Shown here: positions 49,798 through 58,724 of the stretch, piece by piece
Layout of the letters: the number at the start of each line of letters is the position of its first letter
Numbering within the stretch: position 1 is the stretch's first letter
Source: Dethiosulfatibacter aminovorans DSM 17477
GTDB taxonomy: Bacteria; Bacillota; Clostridia; Tissierellales; Dethiosulfatibacteraceae
Direction: 5' to 3'
Assembly (NCBI RefSeq): GCF_900142005.1
Contig: NZ_FQZL01000013.1
Coordinates: 41,700 to 105,699, forward strand
DNA length: 64,000 bases
The notes under the pieces: generated by a model
Database searches by the model: none
The model's input: only the letters and a program-made list of their open reading frames with translations
What the model was told of the DNA's origin: nothing
Translations under genes and position numbers: made by a program

Positions 49798-49828
49798 TTG
49801 TAAATATATAATGAATATGTGTTATAAT
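49798..49828 (+). promoter_or_regulatory. Possible promoter of the Lon-like gene
   Basis: TATAAT at 49823-49828; best -35 is TTGTAA at a long 19-base spacing. Confidence 0.4.
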
Positions 49829-49868
49829 AAAAGGTAACTAGAGGAAGCTGATATTAGGAGGGCAGGAT

Positions 49869-52388
49869 ATGAAAGTGAATGAACTTAAATATGATCAATT
49901 GAGAAATGAATGTTGTGACGAATGCAAGAAATTTAAATCCACGGCGGATTTGGAACCACTTGAGGGAATCATCGGACAGGAAAGAGCAGTTGAAGCTATA
50001 GATTTTGGCCTTGACATAAAAAGAAAGGGCTACAATATTTATATTTCAGGCATAAGTGGAACCGGCAGAAACTCCTATATAAACCTTATTACGGAAAAGA
50101 AGGCCCGTAAAGAAAATACTGCAGGTGACTGGGTATACGTTTACAATTTCAAGAAGCCTGAAAATCCAATAGCGCTCAGGCTTGACAGCGGACAGGGGAA
50201 AATCTTCAAGAAGGCCATAGAAAATACAATCATATTTATAAAGAAGGAAATAGAAAATACTTTTACATCCAAGGAATATGAAAGATCCAAGAACATGCTT
50301 TTCAAGCAGCTCAATGAGACATCCGAAGAGCTGCTTGCAGAGCTCAATACCCTTGCCAGGAAGTACGGATTCATATATTCAAACACAGACAGGGGACTTG
50401 TAAGCGTACCCTTGAAGGATGACGGCACTCCAATGACTGAAGAGGATTTCAAGGACATATCAAAGGAACGCTATGCCGAGATACAGAAGAAATCGGGAGA
50501 ACTTAACCTTGCAAGCATCGACATGTTCAAGAAAATCAAGGACATAGACGAAAGCTTCCGTGACAAGCTCAAGAAGCTTGACGGCGAGTTTGCCACAAAG
50601 GTTGTAAACCTCCATACGGACAGATTGAAATACAGGTTTGACGGCAACAAGAAGGTGGAGGGTTATCTAATAGACTTGAAGAACGATATCATAGACAAAG
50701 TGGACATGTTCAAGACTGACAACAAGCAGCAGCAGTCAAATCCATTCCTTGCAATGCAGCACAAGGGGAATGAAACCTTCTTTGAAAGGTATCAGGTGAA
50801 CCTGTTCATAGACAATTCGGACAAGGAGCATGCACCAATAGTTTTTGAAACAAATCCTACATACTCAAACCTTTTGGGTAATATAGAATTTATTAATGAA
50901 ATGGGTGTCTTGAAAACATCCTTCCAAAAAATTGTTCCGGGATCCATTCATGCTGCAAACGGAGGGTATCTTATTATTCAGGTCAAGGATCTTATGGAAA
51001 ATGTTTTTGCATACAAGGGTCTCATGAGGGCCTTGCTCAACGACGAAGCAAATATTGAAACGATCCAGACAACCATGGGATATCCTGTTACTACGGGACT
51101 CAAGCCTGAGCCGATCAAGCTTGACATCAAGGTCATACTGGTAGGGGATCCAAGGTCATACGGCATATTGTATACATATGACGAGCATTTTGCAAAGCTG
51201 TTCAAGATAAGGGCGGATTTTGACGTTGAAATGGTAAGGACTTCGGCAAATGTGGAAAAAATGGCCAAATTCATAGCTTCCCATTGTGAAAAGGAAGGTC
51301 TCAGACACTTTGAAAGGGATGCGGTCTGCAAAGTCGTAGAATACAGTTCAAAGATTGCAGACAATCAGGAGAAGCTTTCATCAAGATTCAACAAGGTCGT
51401 AGAAATAATATACGAGGCTGATTCATGGGCCAGTCTTGAGAACAGCGAATTGGTATACAAGGAACATGTGGAAAAGGCAATACAGCAGAAAATATACAGG
51501 AACAACATGTACGAGGAAAAGGTACTGGAACTATTCGATGAAGGTACATATATCCTTGATGTGGAAGGGAAGAAGGTTGGAGAAATAAACGGGCTTGCAG
51601 TTGTGGGAGCAGGGGAATATTCCTTTGGTAAGCCGTCGAAGATTACAGTATCTACCTACAGGGGCAAATCCGGACTCATAAACATAGAAAGGGAAGCAAG
51701 GACAAGCGGAAAGATCCATGACAAGGGAGTCATGATAATAAACGGATTCATGGGATATAAGTATGCCCAGACTAGGCCTCTGGCGCTTTCTGCCAGCATA
51801 GTATTTGAGCAGTTGTATTCGGGAATTGACGGAGACAGTGCATCCAGTACCGAGCTTTATGCAATAATGTCAAGCCTTTCCAACAAGCCTATCAAGCAGG
51901 GAATAGCGGTTACGGGATCGGTCAACCAGAGAGGACAGATCCAGCCCATAGGTGGAGTGAACCAGAAGATTGAAGGGTACTTCAATGTTTGCAAGATGAA
52001 AGGTATCACAGGGGAACAGGGTGTAATCATACCTTATCAGAATGTGAAAAACCTAATGCTGAACGATGCAGTTGTGGAAGCGGTCAGGGATGGAAAGTTT
52101 CATATATATCCTGTTAAATCCGTTGATGAAGGGATAGAAATACTCACCGGAGTACCTGCGGGATGTTTGGATGAAGACGGGTGCTACGAGGAAAATACAA
52201 TCCACTACCTTGTCGACCAAAAACTTCAGCAGTATCTTAAGCCTTTGAATGATGAGAAGAAAGATGAGGAAGAAGACCAACCCATTGAAAAGTCCAAGGA
52301 AGACGAAGAAGTTGAAGAGGATGTAAAACCGAAGAAAAGGGGAAGACCCAGAAAAACAAAGGAAGAGAAAGAAGATGGTTCCAAATGA
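49869..52388 (+). CDS. Lon-related ATP-dependent protease with C-terminal AT-hook
   Basis: 839 residues. The N-terminal AAA domain has a non-standard P-loop, SGISGTGRNS, as in the Lon-related (AAA_32) group. A long coiled-coil insert (about 110-290) and the ATPase core (VGDPRSYGILYTYDEHFAKL) follow. The Lon S16 protease domain (about 570-770) has catalytic Ser in GIDGDSASSTE and Lys in GGVNQKIEGYF. The last 45 residues are acidic then basic, with KKRGRPRKTK, an AT-hook, suggesting binding to AT-rich DNA. GGAGGG precedes the ATG. Confidence 0.9.
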   Translation: MKVNELKYDQLRNECCDECKKFKSTADLEPLEGIIGQERAVEAIDFGLDIKRKGYNIYISGISGTGRNSYINLITEKKARKENTAGDWVYVYNFKKPENPIALRLDSGQGKIFKKAIENTIIFIKKEIENTFTSKEYERSKNMLFKQLNETSEELLAELNTLARKYGFIYSNTDRGLVSVPLKDDGTPMTEEDFKDISKERYAEIQKKSGELNLASIDMFKKIKDIDESFRDKLKKLDGEFATKVVNLHTDRLKYRFDGNKKVEGYLIDLKNDIIDKVDMFKTDNKQQQSNPFLAMQHKGNETFFERYQVNLFIDNSDKEHAPIVFETNPTYSNLLGNIEFINEMGVLKTSFQKIVPGSIHAANGGYLIIQVKDLMENVFAYKGLMRALLNDEANIETIQTTMGYPVTTGLKPEPIKLDIKVILVGDPRSYGILYTYDEHFAKLFKIRADFDVEMVRTSANVEKMAKFIASHCEKEGLRHFERDAVCKVVEYSSKIADNQEKLSSRFNKVVEIIYEADSWASLENSELVYKEHVEKAIQQKIYRNNMYEEKVLELFDEGTYILDVEGKKVGEINGLAVVGAGEYSFGKPSKITVSTYRGKSGLINIEREARTSGKIHDKGVMIINGFMGYKYAQTRPLALSASIVFEQLYSGIDGDSASSTELYAIMSSLSNKPIKQGIAVTGSVNQRGQIQPIGGVNQKIEGYFNVCKMKGITGEQGVIIPYQNVKNLMLNDAVVEAVRDGKFHIYPVKSVDEGIEILTGVPAGCLDEDGCYEENTIHYLVDQKLQQYLKPLNDEKKDEEEDQPIEKSKEDEEVEEDVKPKKRGRPRKTKEEKEDGSK

Positions 52389-52582
52389 AAAAGGAATTCA
52401 CCTGCAAGGGATGTAAAAACAAGTGCAAGGTGAAGTTTGAAGCTAAAGACGGCGTCCTTGTCTCAATCAAGGGAAACAAGTGCAAAAAGGGCGAGAAAAA
52501 CGCCCTGAAGATAATCGGGAAAAAGAAGAAGAAAAATAAAGGCCGCAAGGCCAAGAAGAAGGATAAAACTGGAAAGAAGTAG
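52385..52582 (+). CDS. Small four-cysteine protein with lysine-rich tail
   Basis: 65 residues, starting with a 4-base overlap (ATGA) on the protease stop. FTCKGCKNKCKV gives Cys 7, 10 and 14, and GNKCKKGEKNAL gives Cys 33, the spacing of DUF1667 or N-terminal [4Fe-4S]/Zn sites. The last 20 residues are almost all Lys, Arg and Gly. Translational coupling and basic tails on both proteins suggest a DNA- or RNA-associated partner of the protease. No known function. Confidence 0.72.
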   Translation: MKKEFTCKGCKNKCKVKFEAKDGVLVSIKGNKCKKGEKNALKIIGKKKKKNKGRKAKKKDKTGKK

Positions 52583-52629
52583 AAACCTGTAAATTTGAAA
52601 AAATAGAACTTTTCAATTAGCATAAAAAC

Positions 52630-52698
52630 AAAAATATGGATATCAGCTCCCGGTTCCCTATTGGGAAGGTCGAGACTTCGCTGATATCCATATTTTTT
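52630..52698. terminator. Long bidirectional hairpin terminator
   Basis: AAAAATATGGATATCAGC and its exact complement GCTGATATCCATATTTTT flank a 32-base loop that contains a smaller CCC/GGG hairpin. A-run and T-run on the two sides serve converging genes. Confidence 0.82.
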
Positions 52699-52721
52699 AG
52701 TGGTTATATAGACAAGTTTGA

Positions 52722-53384
52722 CTATATTATCCTCCAGCCTTCTTCTTCAGCCATTTTTCTCAACTGGTCGTCGGGAGCAACGGCAACGGGATTTCCCGTC
52801 AGCTTGAGGATGAATTCGTCGTAGTAGCTGTCTGCAAAGGCCCTGCTGTTTTTATAGTCCACTTCAACATTTTCGTATTCTTTCATGACTGCATTTTTCT
52901 TTTCAACGCCATTTATCAGTTTAAAGCCTTTTTTGAAATCAATTCGGTCATTTTTGAAAGGCAGCTTTGTTCCTATCACCTTTGAAAATCCAAGATTCTT
53001 TATTGCTGAATTGAGCAGGGGCTGGAAGCTTCCGGATACAAGTACAAGCTCGTATCCTTCTTTTTTTGCCTTTTCTATTTCGTCAAGGACATCCCTGTTG
53101 AAATAATTTTCTATTCCTTCACAGGCTTTTTCAAAGAATTCGTTGATTTCATCTTTAGACATGTCCTTGAAAAGTTTGAGAAAATCTGCGGCAGCCTTGT
53201 CTCGGAATTTTTTCTTTGAAAGTATTCCGATTTTGTTCAAAAAATAATCCTTCATTATGATACCCTTGACCATTGACGCCGATTGTCTTGGATATGAAAG
53301 GATCGTCCATTTGTCAAAAAGATATGGTATGGTGAGTTCCATAAAAAGGGTTCCATCAAAGTCGAATATTGCTAATTTTTTCAT
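52722..53384 (-). CDS. HAD-IB family phosphatase (SerB-like)
   Basis: 220 residues. HAD motif I IFDFDGTLF, motif II VLVSGSFQPLL and motif III/IV with late AFADSYYD are present, with a helical cap after motif I. The IB subgroup includes phosphoserine phosphatase and lysophosphatidate phosphatase-like enzymes, both possible here. AAGGA lies before the ATG. It ends close to the bidirectional hairpin. Confidence 0.88.
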   Translation of the reverse strand: MKKLAIFDFDGTLFMELTIPYLFDKWTILSYPRQSASMVKGIIMKDYFLNKIGILSKKKFRDKAAADFLKLFKDMSKDEINEFFEKACEGIENYFNRDVLDEIEKAKKEGYELVLVSGSFQPLLNSAIKNLGFSKVIGTKLPFKNDRIDFKKGFKLINGVEKKNAVMKEYENVEVDYKNSRAFADSYYDEFILKLTGNPVAVAPDDQLRKMAEEEGWRII

Positions 53385-53425
53385 ATGATAATCCTTCTTT
53401 CAGTTATTGTTTGGTGCAGTCAAAT

Positions 53426-53980
53426 TTATTTTTTTAGTGCGTCAAGATGTTCTCTGATTGACTTAAGGTCTGCCCATGAGTCCTTCTTTGCAGAGGGATT
53501 CCGTAAAAGATATGCGGGATGGAGGGTTGGAATGAAGTCTATGTTTCCCTTTCGTGTCCAGTTTCCCCTTTCCCTTGTTATTGAAAGGTTGGGACGGATG
53601 AGGTTCCTTGCGGAAACGGCTCCGAGACATACGATTATTTTCGGCTGTATGAGCTTGACCTGATATCTGAGATAGTCAAGACATATTCTGCTTTCATCTT
53701 CCAGGGGGTTCCTGTTGTTTGGCGGTCGGCACTTCACTATGTTTGTGATGTAGATTTCATTCCTTGAAAGTTCTACAGCCAGAAGCATCTTGTCTAGAAG
53801 CTGTCCGGCCTTTCCTACGAAGGGCACACCCTGGATATCCTCGTTGTATCCCGGGCCTTCGCCAACAAGCATTATATCCGCATTTTCATTTCCTTGTCCG
53901 AACACTGCATTGTTCCTTGTCCTGCCTAGATTGCATTTTTGGCATTTCCTGCAGTATGTTTCGAGTTCCTTTAAATCCAT
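53426..53980 (-). CDS. Type-4 uracil-DNA glycosylase
   Basis: 184 residues from ATG 53980, where GAGGTG is 5 bases upstream. The family-4 fingerprint is GEGPGYNEDIQGVPFVG, with Cys 10 and 13 (YCRKCQKC) plus Cys in NIVKCRPPNNRNP and later VCLGA as probable [4Fe-4S] ligands. LHPAYLLR is the DNA-intercalating motif. It removes uracil from DNA. The next gene on the minus strand is the HAD phosphatase, with a 41-base gap. Confidence 0.93.
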   Translation of the reverse strand: MDLKELETYCRKCQKCNLGRTRNNAVFGQGNENADIMLVGEGPGYNEDIQGVPFVGKAGQLLDKMLLAVELSRNEIYITNIVKCRPPNNRNPLEDESRICLDYLRYQVKLIQPKIIVCLGAVSARNLIRPNLSITRERGNWTRKGNIDFIPTLHPAYLLRNPSAKKDSWADLKSIREHLDALKK

Positions 53981-54118
53981 ATGAACACCTCGTTGCAACA
54001 GATTTCGTTTAATAAAATTTGTTTTGTACAATGATGATTATATCAGATTGTCGTTGGAATTGTAAATTCTTCTTGAATTTCATAAAAATGTATGTTAGGG
54101 TATAGAAAAATAATAATT

Positions 54119-54214
54119 TATGGGGAGCTGATTATGTCGGCTGAGATAGGAAACTCGATTTACTGACCCTTGAACCTGATCCGGGTAATGCCGGCGTAGG
54201 AATATTGATGACAT
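54119..54214 (+). ncRNA. TPP (thi-box) riboswitch
   Basis: GGGGAGC, CTGAGA, then ACCCTTGAACCTGATCCGGG, TAATGCCGGCGTAGGAA: the full set of conserved thi-box blocks in order. It controls thiW and probably thiC in response to thiamin pyrophosphate. Confidence 0.97.
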
Positions 54215-54238
54215 ATTTGCCTGCAGATATGTTTTTTT
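54211..54238 (+). terminator. First terminator of the TPP expression platform
   Basis: ACATATTTGC/GCAGATATGT stem, 2-base loop, T7, beginning at the 3' edge of the aptamer. Confidence 0.8.
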
Positions 54239-54260
54239 ATTACCTTAAAACAATGAAAAA

Positions 54261-54280
54261 TTTGACTTGTCCAAGTCAAA
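54261..54280 (+). promoter_or_regulatory. 20-base palindrome in the thiW leader
   Basis: TTTGACTTG-TC-CAAGTCAAA, perfect arms, no T-run. It may be an RNA hairpin or an operator. Confidence 0.5.
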
Positions 54281-54316
54281 AATATTAAATCAGATTCTTG
54301 TCATATAGATATCAAG

Positions 54317-54348
54317 CCTCCCATGGATTTGAAATGGGAGGTTTTTTT
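54317..54348 (+). terminator. Second leader terminator that contains the thiW ribosome binding site
   Basis: CCTCCCAT/ATGGGAGG stem, then T7 and, one base later, the ATG. GGGAGG in the 3' arm is the only ribosome binding site for thiW. Confidence 0.85.
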
Positions 54349-54349
54349 G

Positions 54350-54841
54350 ATGAAGAAAATGGTTTTGGCTGCTATGCTTGCTGCAATAGGAGTTTTGACA
54401 TCGCATCTTGTATACATACCGGTAGGAGTGGCTAAGTGTTTTCCCATGCAGCACGCGGTGAATGTGATTGCAGCGGTATTTTTGGGACCTTGGTATGCAG
54501 TGGGAACTGCATTTGTCATTTCCCTTTTGAGGAACATGATGGGTGTGGGGTCGATTCTTGCCTTTCCAGGCAGCATGATAGGCGCTTTCATAGCGGGAGT
54601 GGCTTTCATGAAGGTGAGAAAAATAGAAGCTGCCGTCATTGGAGAAATGATAGGAACAGGAATTATAGGAGGCATGGCTGCAGTGCCAATTGCAAATGTG
54701 TTTTTAGGAACTTCAAAGGCAGCTTTTGCACTGGTGATTCCCTTCGTCGTAAGCTCAATGGGTGGAGCCGTCATATCCTACGTCCTGCTTAAGACAAGCG
54801 CAATGGACAGGCTTAAGGACAGGTACGAGGCGCGAAGCTAG
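54350..54841 (+). CDS. thiW: ThiW, ECF-type thiamin precursor (thiazole) transporter S component
   Basis: 163 residues from ATG 54350; the start is fixed by GGGAGG in the preceding hairpin. Five to six membrane helices. HLVYIPVGVAKCFPMQHAVN and FPGSMIGAFIAGVAF are ThiW-type blocks. ThiW is thought to import the thiazole half of thiamin, using a shared ECF module, such as a T/A/A set elsewhere. The TPP riboswitch upstream supports the assignment. Confidence 0.93.
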   Translation: MKKMVLAAMLAAIGVLTSHLVYIPVGVAKCFPMQHAVNVIAAVFLGPWYAVGTAFVISLLRNMMGVGSILAFPGSMIGAFIAGVAFMKVRKIEAAVIGEMIGTGIIGGMAAVPIANVFLGTSKAAFALVIPFVVSSMGGAVISYVLLKTSAMDRLKDRYEARS

Positions 54842-54981
54842 GAATATAAAACCATGTATTGCCTGGGAAATATTATGCGGGCAGAATTATTGCATAGGCT
54901 TATATAAATGATGAACAACAGTAGTAAGTGTAGATTTATTTGATTTATTAAATATAAAAATTAATGAAAAGAGGAAAAGAT

Positions 54982-56286
54982 ATGAATTATACAACTCAGA
55001 TGGATGCAGCAAGGAAAAACATAATCACGGAAGAGATGAAGATAGTTGCAATGAAGGAAAACATGGACGTGGAGAAACTCAGGGAGTTGATAGCATATGG
55101 AAAGGCTGTAATTCCCTGCAACAAGAACCACAAGAACATCAATCCAGAAGGAGTGGGAGAGGGACTGAGAACAAAAATCAACGTTAACCTTGGAATATCA
55201 AAGGATGCCTACGACCTTGAAAGGGAAATGGAAAAGGTGAAAACGGCTGTGGAAATGAAGGCTGAAGCCATTATGGACCTTTCGAACTATGGAAAGACAG
55301 AGGAGTTCAGGAAGGCTCTCGTTGAGTATTCTCCTGCAATGATAGGTACTGTGCCCATCTATGATGCCATAGGATTCTACGAGAAGGAGCTCAAGGACAT
55401 AAAGGCACAGGAATTTCTTGACATTGTGAGAAAGCACGGGGAAGACGGAGTGGACTTTGTTACTATCCATGCCGGAATGAACAGGGCTACAGCGGAAGTC
55501 TTTGTTAACAATCCAAGACTCATGAACATCGTATCAAGGGGAGGATCCCTTTTATTTGCATGGATGAGGCTAAACAACCAGGAAAATCCATTCTTCGAAT
55601 ATTACGACGAACTTCTTGACATATGTGCAGAGTTTGACATTACACTGAGTCTTGGAGACGCCTGCAGGCCTGGAGCCATAGCAGACAGTACGGATGCAAG
55701 CCAGATACACGAGCTTATGGTACTTGGAGAGCTTACAAAGAAGGCTTGGGAAAAGAACGTACAGGTTATAATAGAAGGGCCGGGGCACATGGCAATAGAT
55801 GAAATAGAGGCAAATGTTAAGCTTCAGAAAAAGCTTTGCCATGGCGCGCCATTCTATGTTCTTGGACCTCTGGTTACAGACATAGCGCCGGGATATGACC
55901 ATATTACAGGAGCAATAGGTGGAGCAATTGCTGCAAATGCCGGAGCGGATTTCCTTTGCTACGTAACTCCTGCAGAGCACTTGAGGCTTCCAACCCTTGA
56001 AGACATGAAGGAAGGAATCGTTGCATCAAAGATTGCAGCCCATGCAGGAGACATAGGAAAGAAGCTTCCGGGAGCAAGGCGTGTGGACAACGAGATGAGC
56101 GATGCCAGACGAAAGCTTGACTGGACAAGGATGTTCGAACTGGCGATAGATCCCGAGAGGCCTGTTGAATACAGAAAGGACACAAATCCAGAGGATGAAA
56201 CAACATGTACAATGTGTGGAAAAATGTGTGCCGTAAGGACTCTCAACAAGGTACTGGACGGAGAAAATGTAAACATACTTAGATGA
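54982..56286 (+). CDS. thiC: Phosphomethylpyrimidine synthase ThiC
   Basis: 434 residues from ATG 54982 (GAGG 7 bases upstream). Radical SAM enzyme making HMP-P from aminoimidazole ribotide. The C-terminal [11 protein letters not shown] holds the CX2CX3C [4Fe-4S] site of the short clostridial/archaeal form. [20 protein letters not shown] and [12 protein letters not shown] are family blocks. With thiW it makes the cell need imported or separately made thiazole. It lies 140 bases after thiW, without an obvious terminator in between. Confidence 0.96.
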   Translation: MNYTTQMDAARKNIITEEMKIVAMKENMDVEKLRELIAYGKAVIPCNKNHKNINPEGVGEGLRTKINVNLGISKDAYDLEREMEKVKTAVEMKAEAIMDLSNYGKTEEFRKALVEYSPAMIGTVPIYDAIGFYEKELKDIKAQEFLDIVRKHGEDGVDFVTIHAGMNRATAEVFVNNPRLMNIVSRGGSLLFAWMRLNNQENPFFEYYDELLDICAEFDITLSLGDACRPGAIADSTDASQIHELMVLGELTKKAWEKNVQVIIEGPGHMAIDEIEANVKLQKKLCHGAPFYVLGPLVTDIAPGYDHITGAIGGAIAANAGADFLCYVTPAEHLRLPTLEDMKEGIVASKIAAHAGDIGKKLPGARRVDNEMSDARRKLDWTRMFELAIDPERPVEYRKDTNPEDETTCTMCGKMCAVRTLNKVLDGENVNILR

Positions 56287-56384
56287 TTTTTGGGTAATGC
56301 TTCCACAATTAACGCATCGTAGATGCTTTCTTGAAGAATATATGGTATGATTTTTTTATACTAATGGTGCAGGAGCGGTAGATC

Positions 56385-57665
56385 ATGAACAATTTGTTTA
56401 TATCCGGAGATATAGGAGTAGGAAAATCATACCTTTTGAAGTCGGTGCTGGAAGAGGTGTCGGCTTCCATGGGAGGATTCATCACTGAGAAGCATTATGT
56501 GGAGAAAGGCCACAACATTGTAATGAAATCACTTAACGACCTGTCATCTGTTGAGACTGTGGCCTATGCAAAGGAGACCAATGATATCTTCAAGGCAAGG
56601 GTCAATGTGGAAGGCTTCGATGTTTTCGGAAGTCGGCAGATAGAATATTCCATAAGGAACAGGACCATCACTGTCATGGACGAGCTTGGAGTGATGGAAA
56701 GGAATTCGGAAGCATTCAAGGACAGCATCTGGAGTGCTCTCGACAGCGAGTGCATAGTTGTCGGTATAATCAAGAACAGGAAAAACGACTTTCTTAGAAG
56801 GATAAAGGACAGGGAAGATACAAAGGTTCTCTTCCTGACAGGAGACAATGGCAACTGTATCCAGGAGGAGGCAAGGAAATGGCTCAGGGACAAGGGAATA
56901 CCCTTCAAGAGAAGCTCCGCCCATGTCTGGAAGCAGAAGAAGATCGAAATGTATGAAAGAGCCCTGGAATATGAGGGACACGACTATCCTGGGACATTTT
57001 TGAAAAGGATTATTGAAAATACGGAGGACCTTGACGAAAAGACGTGGTTCGAAATAGGAAGCGGCTCGGGAGCCTTTTCATTGGAACTTGCTGGAAAAAG
57101 CAGGGGAATACAATGCGTCGACTCTTCCTACAACATGCTTCTGAAGCTGTCTTGTAAGTTCATTGACAGGGGTATGAAGAATTTCAAGGCTTCAATTATG
57201 CCCTTCGAGGATTTTGAAGACAGTAGCTGTGATTACGCTCTCAGCTCCTTCAGCGGAAGCGCCCTTAACAAAATTGAAAACATGGAAAGGTTCCTCAGCA
57301 TTGCAAGGGAGAAAGCCTTCATAATCTGTCCTCCCCTGGAGGGACACCATAATTTCAGGGGAGACGTCCTTGAAAAGAGCCTTGGAAGAAAGGTGAAGTC
57401 CTTCGGAAAGGGATCCGGGGAAATCATGGAATATCTTGACGCCAGGAAGATCAGCTATGAATACGAGGAAGTGGAATACAATTTCCCCCAAGTGTTCAAC
57501 ACTATAGAGGAAGCCTTTGAGTTTTTCAGAAGGCAGCACAATATAAAGGAAAATGAAAAAGCTGCATTGAATGAATTCGTCAGGGACAGTCTGAGGGACG
57601 AAGGAAGGATCTATGTCTTTGACAACTTCAGGAAGGCAGGATTCTTTGTCATAGACTGCAGGTGA
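56385..57665 (+). CDS. Fusion of THEP1-type NTPase and SAM-dependent methyltransferase
   Basis: 426 residues. N-terminal part (about 1-180) is a THEP1-like nucleotidase: P-loop ISGDIGVGKSYLL and Walker B ITVMDELGVMERNSEAF. The C-terminal part (about 190-426) begins a class I methyltransferase domain: WFEIGSGSGAFSLELAG (SAM motif I), then an acidic loop QCVDSSYNML and SSCDYALSSFSG. The fusion is unusual and its substrate unknown. It follows thiC after 98 bases with its own ribosome binding site (GGAGCGG). Confidence 0.78.
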   Translation: MNNLFISGDIGVGKSYLLKSVLEEVSASMGGFITEKHYVEKGHNIVMKSLNDLSSVETVAYAKETNDIFKARVNVEGFDVFGSRQIEYSIRNRTITVMDELGVMERNSEAFKDSIWSALDSECIVVGIIKNRKNDFLRRIKDREDTKVLFLTGDNGNCIQEEARKWLRDKGIPFKRSSAHVWKQKKIEMYERALEYEGHDYPGTFLKRIIENTEDLDEKTWFEIGSGSGAFSLELAGKSRGIQCVDSSYNMLLKLSCKFIDRGMKNFKASIMPFEDFEDSSCDYALSSFSGSALNKIENMERFLSIAREKAFIICPPLEGHHNFRGDVLEKSLGRKVKSFGKGSGEIMEYLDARKISYEYEEVEYNFPQVFNTIEEAFEFFRRQHNIKENEKAALNEFVRDSLRDEGRIYVFDNFRKAGFFVIDCR

Positions 57666-57672
57666 TAGTAAT

Positions 57673-57725
57673 AACCCCCGAAGGATTTTGGCTTTCGAAA
57701 AGCCGCAATCCCTTCGGGGGTTTTC
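57673..57725. terminator. Branched bidirectional terminator
   Basis: AACCCCCGAAGG and CCTTCGGGGGTT arms enclose a smaller hairpin GGCTT-TCGAAA-AGCC. It serves the fusion gene and the converging mscS gene. Confidence 0.85.
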
Positions 57726-57743
57726 GTTATCTGTAAACAAGTA

Positions 57744-58532
57744 TTACTTCTTCATCTCCACCGTTACATGTGGATAAGGTATCGAGATGTTTTCCTCGTC
57801 AAGCTTCATTTTGAAGTTTTCCATAAGGTCGAAATATACATCCCAGTAGTTGTCCGTATAGGTCCATACCCTTACCTTGAAGTTTATGGAGCTGTCAGCC
57901 AATTCGCCCATTCTTACGAAGGTAGGCTTGTCTGCCAGTATCATTTCGTTTGCATCTATCACTTCCTGAAGAGCCTTCTTCACATGGTTGATGTCTGCAT
58001 CGTAGCTTACGCCTACGGTAAGGTCCACTCTTCTTTCGGAATATCCGGTGTAGTTTGTAATTGATCCCCCTGTTATTGCACTGTTTGGTACCAGGATTTT
58101 CTTGTTGTCAAGTGATTTAAGGGTCGACATGAAGATTCCGATCTCCTCGACAACACCGCTGTGTCCACCAGCCTCCACAAAGTCTCCAACATTGAAGGGC
58201 CTGAATGCAACGATCATAACGCCGCTTGCAAAGTTCGACAGGTTGCCCTGAAGTGCAAATCCTATTGCCAGAGTAGCGGCACCAAGGATTGCTACCAGAG
58301 AAGTAGAATCAACACCGAACGTCTTGATGATTGCGATTGCAAGGATAAACATCAATGCGAATTTCAGTATTGAAAGTGCAAATCCTTCAAGCATCGGATC
58401 AACCGATCTTTTTTCAAGAACCTTCTTGACATGGCTTACAACAAGATTGATTATTACCCTTCCTACGAAGAATATTATTGCCGCCTTCACAATCATGAAT
58501 ATAATTGCCAAAACGCTTTCGCCTATGTACAT
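57744..58532 (-). CDS. mscS: Small-conductance mechanosensitive channel (MscS family)
   Basis: 262 residues: three membrane helices, the pore helix motif GAATLAIGFALQGNLSNFASG, then the beta domain FNVGDFVEAGGHSGVVEEIG and the C-terminal mixed domain. This is the short three-helix form, as in E. coli MscS. It releases solutes under hypo-osmotic shock. GAGGTGG is 5 bases before the ATG. Confidence 0.95.
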   Translation of the reverse strand: MYIGESVLAIIFMIVKAAIIFFVGRVIINLVVSHVKKVLEKRSVDPMLEGFALSILKFALMFILAIAIIKTFGVDSTSLVAILGAATLAIGFALQGNLSNFASGVMIVAFRPFNVGDFVEAGGHSGVVEEIGIFMSTLKSLDNKKILVPNSAITGGSITNYTGYSERRVDLTVGVSYDADINHVKKALQEVIDANEMILADKPTFVRMGELADSSINFKVRVWTYTDNYWDVYFDLMENFKMKLDEENISIPYPHVTVEMKK

Positions 58533-58724
58533 ATTACCACCTCTTTCATTATTTGGGGTTAAGTGCCAAAACCGGTTTTGATACTTATGCCCTAATTATA
58601 TTATAATGAATACACACTCAAAAAGCAAAGCATTAACAAACTCCGGAATGTTAAGTAACTGTAATTGAGATTGCGTTTTTTCATGAAGGTGATATACTGT
58701 TAACAGAAATTGTGGAGGAATAAC

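Noticed and set aside
52053..52623. Minus-strand ORFs opposite the Lon-like and four-Cys genes
   Set aside because: Phe/Leu-rich translations produced by the Lys/Glu-rich coding strand; no start signals.
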